Both the position numbers and the translations under genes were made by a program. The notes beneath the pieces are model-generated. The model saw only the letters and a program-made list of their open reading frames with translations. It was not told where the DNA came from and searched no databases. DNA of 64,000 nt, taken from NCBI GenBank assembly GCA_015075305.1, contig JABTUS010000012.1:26571-90570 (forward strand), written 5' to 3'. This stretch comes from Opitutaceae bacterium (GTDB lineage: Bacteria; Verrucomicrobiota; Verrucomicrobiia; Opitutales; Opitutaceae). Of the stretch, positions 60,308 through 64,000 are shown piece by piece (positions within the stretch are counted from its first letter, which is position 1; every line of letters begins with the position of its first letter).

Positions 60308-60589
60308 ATGTACGGTCACCCATCCATGACCGCGTTCGGCCCCGAACTCGTGTCATCCATGAGTGAGCTCGCGGAGGCCATCAAGCGCCGACAGCTGCTG
60401 AAACCTGCCGGCCGTTTTGGTCTGCTGGCCGGCGGAGCCAGCTTCGCCGTCGGCTTGCTGCCCTCCGGGCATATCGAGATCGACGGCACGGTGCCGCCTC
60501 TGCACCTGGAGAGGGAGTTCGACGCCATGCTCAGGCAGTCGCCCGCGCTGGTCGAAGACATCACGGAGGCAGCATGCACAATCGTTTGA
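60308..60589 (+). CDS. Unknown small protein
   Basis: ATG 60308, GGAG at 9 nt. 93 residues; starts MYGHPSMTAFGPELVSSM. No family is recognised. It overlaps the KTSC gene by 16 nt. Confidence 0.55.
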   Translation: MYGHPSMTAFGPELVSSMSELAEAIKRRQLLKPAGRFGLLAGGASFAVGLLPSGHIEIDGTVPPLHLEREFDAMLRQSPALVEDITEAACTIV

Positions 60590-60930
60590 TACCCGTCACC
60601 AGCAGCAACATCGAGGCTGTGGCGTTCGACGAACTCAGGGAGCGCTTGTACGTTGTCTTCAAGAACCGGCGGCAATATCGCTACGACAACGTACCCTCTA
60701 GTCTCTGGGAGCAATTGCTCGTCGCAGGCTCAAAGGGTGGCTTCTTCAACCTCAGCATCAGGGATAAATTCAGCGCAACCGAACTGACAATCCATGTGCT
60801 CAATGAAGAGCTGGACGCCCTTCCGGGCGCCGCCACCGAGAAGAAAAAAGCGAGCAAGCCCAAAGCCAGGAAACTGGCTACGCTGTCCAATGGGATGCTT
60901 GCGCAGTATCCGTTTCTCAGGATGGTTTAA
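60574..60930 (+). CDS. KTSC-domain protein
   Basis: 118 residues. SSNIEAVAFDELRERLYVVF and YDNVPSSLWEQLLVAGSKGGFF match the KTSC fold, a small domain of unknown role, sometimes fused to lysyl-tRNA-synthetase-like or phage proteins. A Lys-rich tail follows. Confidence 0.75.
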   Translation: MHNRLIPVTSSNIEAVAFDELRERLYVVFKNRRQYRYDNVPSSLWEQLLVAGSKGGFFNLSIRDKFSATELTIHVLNEELDALPGAATEKKKASKPKARKLATLSNGMLAQYPFLRMV

Positions 60931-61308
60931 CCCTCACTGCTGTTGCGGGGGGGGCAGATTCTGCACCCCCCGCTCCTAGCGGAGGGGATTTTTCAAGAGG
61001 CCCCGGCTTCTTGAAAAATCCCACCCCTTGCAATTCAGATCGGATTCGTATATGTTTAACAAATAAGTGGTTCTACGCCCTTCATGGGCCGGGTAAGCCC
61101 GTCATAGCTTGACCTCCTTCCGCCGTCTGGCGGGACGCGCCCAGAGCGCACCAAATTCATCCCGAACGGGAGCGTCCCCGCGAGGGGTACACGTCTCCGG
61201 TTCGGTCCCTGCGTTGTAATTTTCGGGGCTTACAGCCCCTGTTTGTCTTATCGCACCCAAAACCCGGCAGGGTTGCGGGCGACCAACCAAACCGAAAGGA
61301 GATCGACC
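60931..61308 (+). promoter_or_regulatory. Structured leader of the class II ribonucleotide reductase gene
   Basis: 378 bp without a gene. It holds a 14-bp perfect inverted repeat (60985-60998 with 61009-61022, arm GGGATTTTTCAAGA), then GTCCCC/GAGGGG near 61168, GGGGC-TTACA-GCCCC (61225-61239) and AACCC-GGCA-GGGTT (61261-61274). A cobalamin riboswitch would be expected with a B12-dependent enzyme, but no B12 box is seen. An nrdJ-type leader RNA is possible. Confidence 0.5.
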
Positions 61309-64000
61309 ATGAACATGGACGAGGGCCCCCTGTTGCCTGAAATGCAGGAAATCAGCGTTGTCACGCTGCGCGAGAAGTACGCCAAGGAAGGCGAAACCAG
61401 CGTGGATGACGTGCGTGCCCGCGTGGCCCGTGCACTTGCCGCCAACGAAGCCGATCCGGCCAAGTGGGAAGGCAGGTTCCTCGAAGTGCAGCGCGCCGGC
61501 TTTGTGCCGGCGGGGCGCATCGACTCGGCCGCTGGCACCAGCCTGCAGGCCACGCTCATCAACTGCTTCGTGCAGCCGGTGGGCGATTCGGTAACCGAAA
61601 CCATCGATGGCGTGCCGGGGATCTATACGGCACTTGCCCAGGCGGCGGAAACCATGCGGCGCGGCGGCGGGGTCGGTTACGACTTCTCTCGCATTCGCCC
61701 GCGCGGTGCAGCCGTCAAGAGCACTGCTTCGCGCGCGAGCGGCCCGATCAGCTACATGCGGGTCTTCGACCGCTCGTGCGAGACGGTGGAGTCGGCCGGC
61801 GCGCGCCGCGGCGCCCAGATGGGCGTACTGCGTTGCGACCATCCGGACATTGAGGAATTCATCGCCGCCAAGCAGCAGGAGGGCAGTCTCACCAACTTCA
61901 ACATCTCAATCGCCGCCACCGATCGTTTCATGGAAGCGGTGCAGGCTGACGGGGATTGGGAGTTGGTGCATTCGGCCGCCCCAAGCGTCGAAGCGGTTCC
62001 CGATGCCGTACAACGCGCCGATGGCCAGTGGGTCTATCGCGTGGTCAAGGCAAGGCACCTGTGGGAGCGCGTCATGCGCGCGACCTACGACTACGCCGAG
62101 CCTGGGGTGTTGTTCATCGATCGCGCCAACACGGAGAACAACCTGGCGTACATCGAGCGGCTCGAGTGCACGAACCCATGCGCCGAACAGTGGCTCCCGC
62201 CGTATGGCTGCTGCTGTCTGGGGTCGATCAATCTCACCCGATACGTGCGCAACCCCTTCACCGGGGAAGCGAGCTTCGACTGGGAGGGGTTTTCCGCGCA
62301 GATCAAGGTCGCGGTGCGCATGCTCGACAACGTGCTCGACGTCACGCACTGGCCGCTGCCCGAACAACGTGAAGAGGCCATGTCGAAGCGGCGCATTGGA
62401 TTGGGCTTTCTTGGCCTGGGCGATGCGCTGGTGATGATGACGCTTCGCTATGATTCGGAACCCGCGCGTGCGCTGGCCGAAAAAATCACGGAAGTCATGC
62501 GTGACGAAGCATACCTTGCAAGTTGCGACCTGGCGGCGGAGAAGGGCGCCTTCCCGGCGTTCGACGCCGAGAAGTATCTTGCCGGAGGCTTTGCCAACCG
62601 GCTGCCGGAAAGCATTCGCATGCGTATTCTGGAGACGGGGTTGCGCAACTCGCACCTGTTGTCCATTGCGCCGACAGGAACGACGAGCCTGGCATTTGCC
62701 GACAACGCTTCGAACGGAATCGAACCGGCTTTCAGCTGGGTGTACAACCGCAAGAAGCGCGAGCAGGACGGCAGTCATAAGATCTACCAGGTCGAGGACT
62801 ATGCCTATCGGCTCTACCGCAGCATGGGCCACGATCCCTCCAGCCTGCCGGAGAATTTCGTCTCCGCACTGGAGATCTCCGCGACGGCGCACCTGCAGAT
62901 GGTGGCGGCCGTGGCCCCGTTTATCGATTCCGCGATCAGCAAGACGGTGAACGTGGCCGAGGATTATCCTTACGAGGAGTTCGAAAGGCTCTACCTCGAT
63001 GCGTGGCGGGCCGGGCTGAAAGGGCTGGCCACCTACCGGCCAAGCAAGGTGCGCGGCGCGGTGCTCTCTGTGAAAGCCGAAAAGCCCGCTGGCACCGCCA
63101 TCGATCTTGACCGGCGCCTGGTGCTCAAGAAGCTGCCCGAGCCGGTCATGGGCAGCCTGCGCTGGCCTGGCCGGCCGAATCTGCCGACGGGCAATCCGTC
63201 CTGGACCTACATGGTCGAGGGCGAGGAGCCGTTTGCGGTTTTCGTCGGGCATGTCCAGAACGGTCGTGCGCATCCCTTCGAAGTCTGGGTCAATGGCGCC
63301 GAGCAGCCGCGAGGCCTTGGCGCGGTGGCCAAGACCCTTTCGGCGGACATGCGCAACCAGGACCGGGCGTGGCTGGCGAAAAAGTTGATCGCGCTGGCTA
63401 AAACCGAGGACAACAAGCGGATCGCCATGCAACTGGGGGAAACTCCGGTGCTGGTGACGAGCGCCTCGGCCGCGCTGGCGAAGGTCGTGCAATTCCGGCT
63501 CAAGCAACTCGGGCTGGAAGACGTGCCGTTCGACGAGGAGCCGACCCCGCTCATGGATGCCTTGATGGCACCCAAGGAGCCCAAGGGAGTCACGCTTTCC
63601 TGGACGGTGGATGTGCTCAATGCCGCGACGGGCGATGATTTCGTTCTGTTCCTGAAAGAAATGGAAACGGACGATGGCCGGCGCCGGCCCTACAGCATCT
63701 GGTTCTCCGGGAAATACCCCAGGGAGCTGGACGGGCTGTTGAAACTCATCTCGATCGACATGCAGGTGATCGACCCGGCCTGGGTCGCCATGAAGCTGAG
63801 AAAGCTGCTGAGCTACGCCGAACCGATGGGGCACTTCTTCGCCCGTATCCCGGGGCAGGAGAAGCCGCGCAATTGGCCTTCCACTGTCTCCTATGTGGCG
63901 GCGCTGGTGCTCGACCGCTACCGTCAGCTGGGGTGGCTGGATGCCGAAGGGCATCCGGTCGCCCAGATGGGGGTTATGGTGGTCGAGAAAAAAAGCGCGA
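61309..64000 (+). CDS. nrdJ: Class II (adenosylcobalamin-dependent) ribonucleotide reductase, 3' end outside window
   Basis: ATG 61309 with AAAGGAG; the frame is open to the window end (about 897 residues so far). Features: [71 protein letters not shown] (active-site Cys and Glu), [12 protein letters not shown] and SIAPTGTTS. It makes deoxyribonucleotides without oxygen dependence, using B12. Plasmid copies can supply dNTPs during replication. Residues after about 590 form a C-terminal extension ([15 protein letters not shown] and beyond) seen in NrdJ. Confidence 0.92.
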   Translation, partial: MNMDEGPLLPEMQEISVVTLREKYAKEGETSVDDVRARVARALAANEADPAKWEGRFLEVQRAGFVPAGRIDSAAGTSLQATLINCFVQPVGDSVTETIDGVPGIYTALAQAAETMRRGGGVGYDFSRIRPRGAAVKSTASRASGPISYMRVFDRSCETVESAGARRGAQMGVLRCDHPDIEEFIAAKQQEGSLTNFNISIAATDRFMEAVQADGDWELVHSAAPSVEAVPDAVQRADGQWVYRVVKARHLWERVMRATYDYAEPGVLFIDRANTENNLAYIERLECTNPCAEQWLPPYGCCCLGSINLTRYVRNPFTGEASFDWEGFSAQIKVAVRMLDNVLDVTHWPLPEQREEAMSKRRIGLGFLGLGDALVMMTLRYDSEPARALAEKITEVMRDEAYLASCDLAAEKGAFPAFDAEKYLAGGFANRLPESIRMRILETGLRNSHLLSIAPTGTTSLAFADNASNGIEPAFSWVYNRKKREQDGSHKIYQVEDYAYRLYRSMGHDPSSLPENFVSALEISATAHLQMVAAVAPFIDSAISKTVNVAEDYPYEEFERLYLDAWRAGLKGLATYRPSKVRGAVLSVKAEKPAGTAIDLDRRLVLKKLPEPVMGSLRWPGRPNLPTGNPSWTYMVEGEEPFAVFVGHVQNGRAHPFEVWVNGAEQPRGLGAVAKTLSADMRNQDRAWLAKKLIALAKTEDNKRIAMQLGETPVLVTSASAALAKVVQFRLKQLGLEDVPFDEEPTPLMDALMAPKEPKGVTLSWTVDVLNAATGDDFVLFLKEMETDDGRRRPYSIWFSGKYPRELDGLLKLISIDMQVIDPAWVAMKLRKLLSYAEPMGHFFARIPGQEKPRNWPSTVSYVAALVLDRYRQLGWLDAEGHPVAQMGVMVVEKKSA

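Noticed and set aside
60931..61308. Cobalamin riboswitch before the B12-dependent reductase
   Set aside because: No B12-box-like sequence could be found by eye; left as an unassigned structured leader.
61906..63954. 682-residue minus-strand open frame
   Set aside because: It lies fully opposite the ribonucleotide reductase gene, whose conserved motifs are unmistakable; a GC-rich antisense shadow.

Overview
The window reads as part of a large, GC-rich conjugative plasmid (or related mobile element) of a proteobacterium. Gene families and codon use look betaproteobacterial, but this rests on family resemblance only. It has plasmid partition, single-strand-binding, KfrB-like and hipBA genes, a complete F-type (MPF_F) mating-pore gene set apart from a few missing members, and no ribosomal or other chromosomal core genes. 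No relaxase, coupling protein or replication initiator lies inside the window.

Layout. (1) 1-12.4 kb: a type IVb (thin-pilus-like) gene set: GspE/PilB ATPase, PilC-like platform, major prepilin, divergent PilT-like ATPase, PilM-like and PilV-like proteins, a secreted glycine-rich protein, a PilT/DotB ATPase, FimV-domain and DotD-like proteins, a lytic transglycosylase, a second GspE ATPase and a DsbA-like protein. (2) 12.4-28.9 kb: the F-type T4SS (lipoprotein, traL, traN, traE, traK, traB, traV, traA, traC, trbI, trhF-like peptidase, traF, traH, SNase-like, traG). traG carries a frameshift near its 3' end. (3) 28.9-34.5 kb: two small paralogous membrane proteins, an IS200/IS605-type TnpB element, another PilT/DotB ATPase, and a leftward operon of ParM, a small protein, a FlhD-like protein and a protein with two FlhC-like domains. 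FlhD/FlhC homologues are the master activators of SXT and IncC transfer (SetDC, AcaDC), so these are the likely regulators of regions 1-2. (4) 35.5-46 kb: a hairpin-rich non-coding stretch, a tyrosine recombinase, plasmid hypothetical genes, hipBA, a second frameshifted gene, and SprT-like and antitoxin-like genes truncated near a TnpA remnant. (5) 46.2-54.9 kb: a type IV-A CRISPR-Cas locus (casDinG, csf5/cas6, csf1, csf2, csf3) that also carries type I-E-like cas1 and cas2, followed by an array of 25 repeats and 24 spacers with an exactly constant 62-bp period. (6) 54.9-64 kb: a non-coding stretch with GCATCA-N5-GATCAC repeats and many hairpins, then plasmid backbone genes (CobS/MoxR-like ATPase, KfrB-domain protein, ssb, KTSC protein) and a class II (B12-dependent) ribonucleotide reductase that runs off the window.

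Points most worth a second look: the type IV-A locus with its own I-E-type adaptation genes and an array abutting cas2 with no room for a leader; the interleaved divergent promoters between casDinG and csf5; a cluster of hairpins with changing stems and a constant GTG loop at 36.5 kb, with a related hairpin at 55.8 kb; the spaced repeats beyond the CRISPR array; the double-FlhC regulator; and five secretion-type ATPases in one transfer region.
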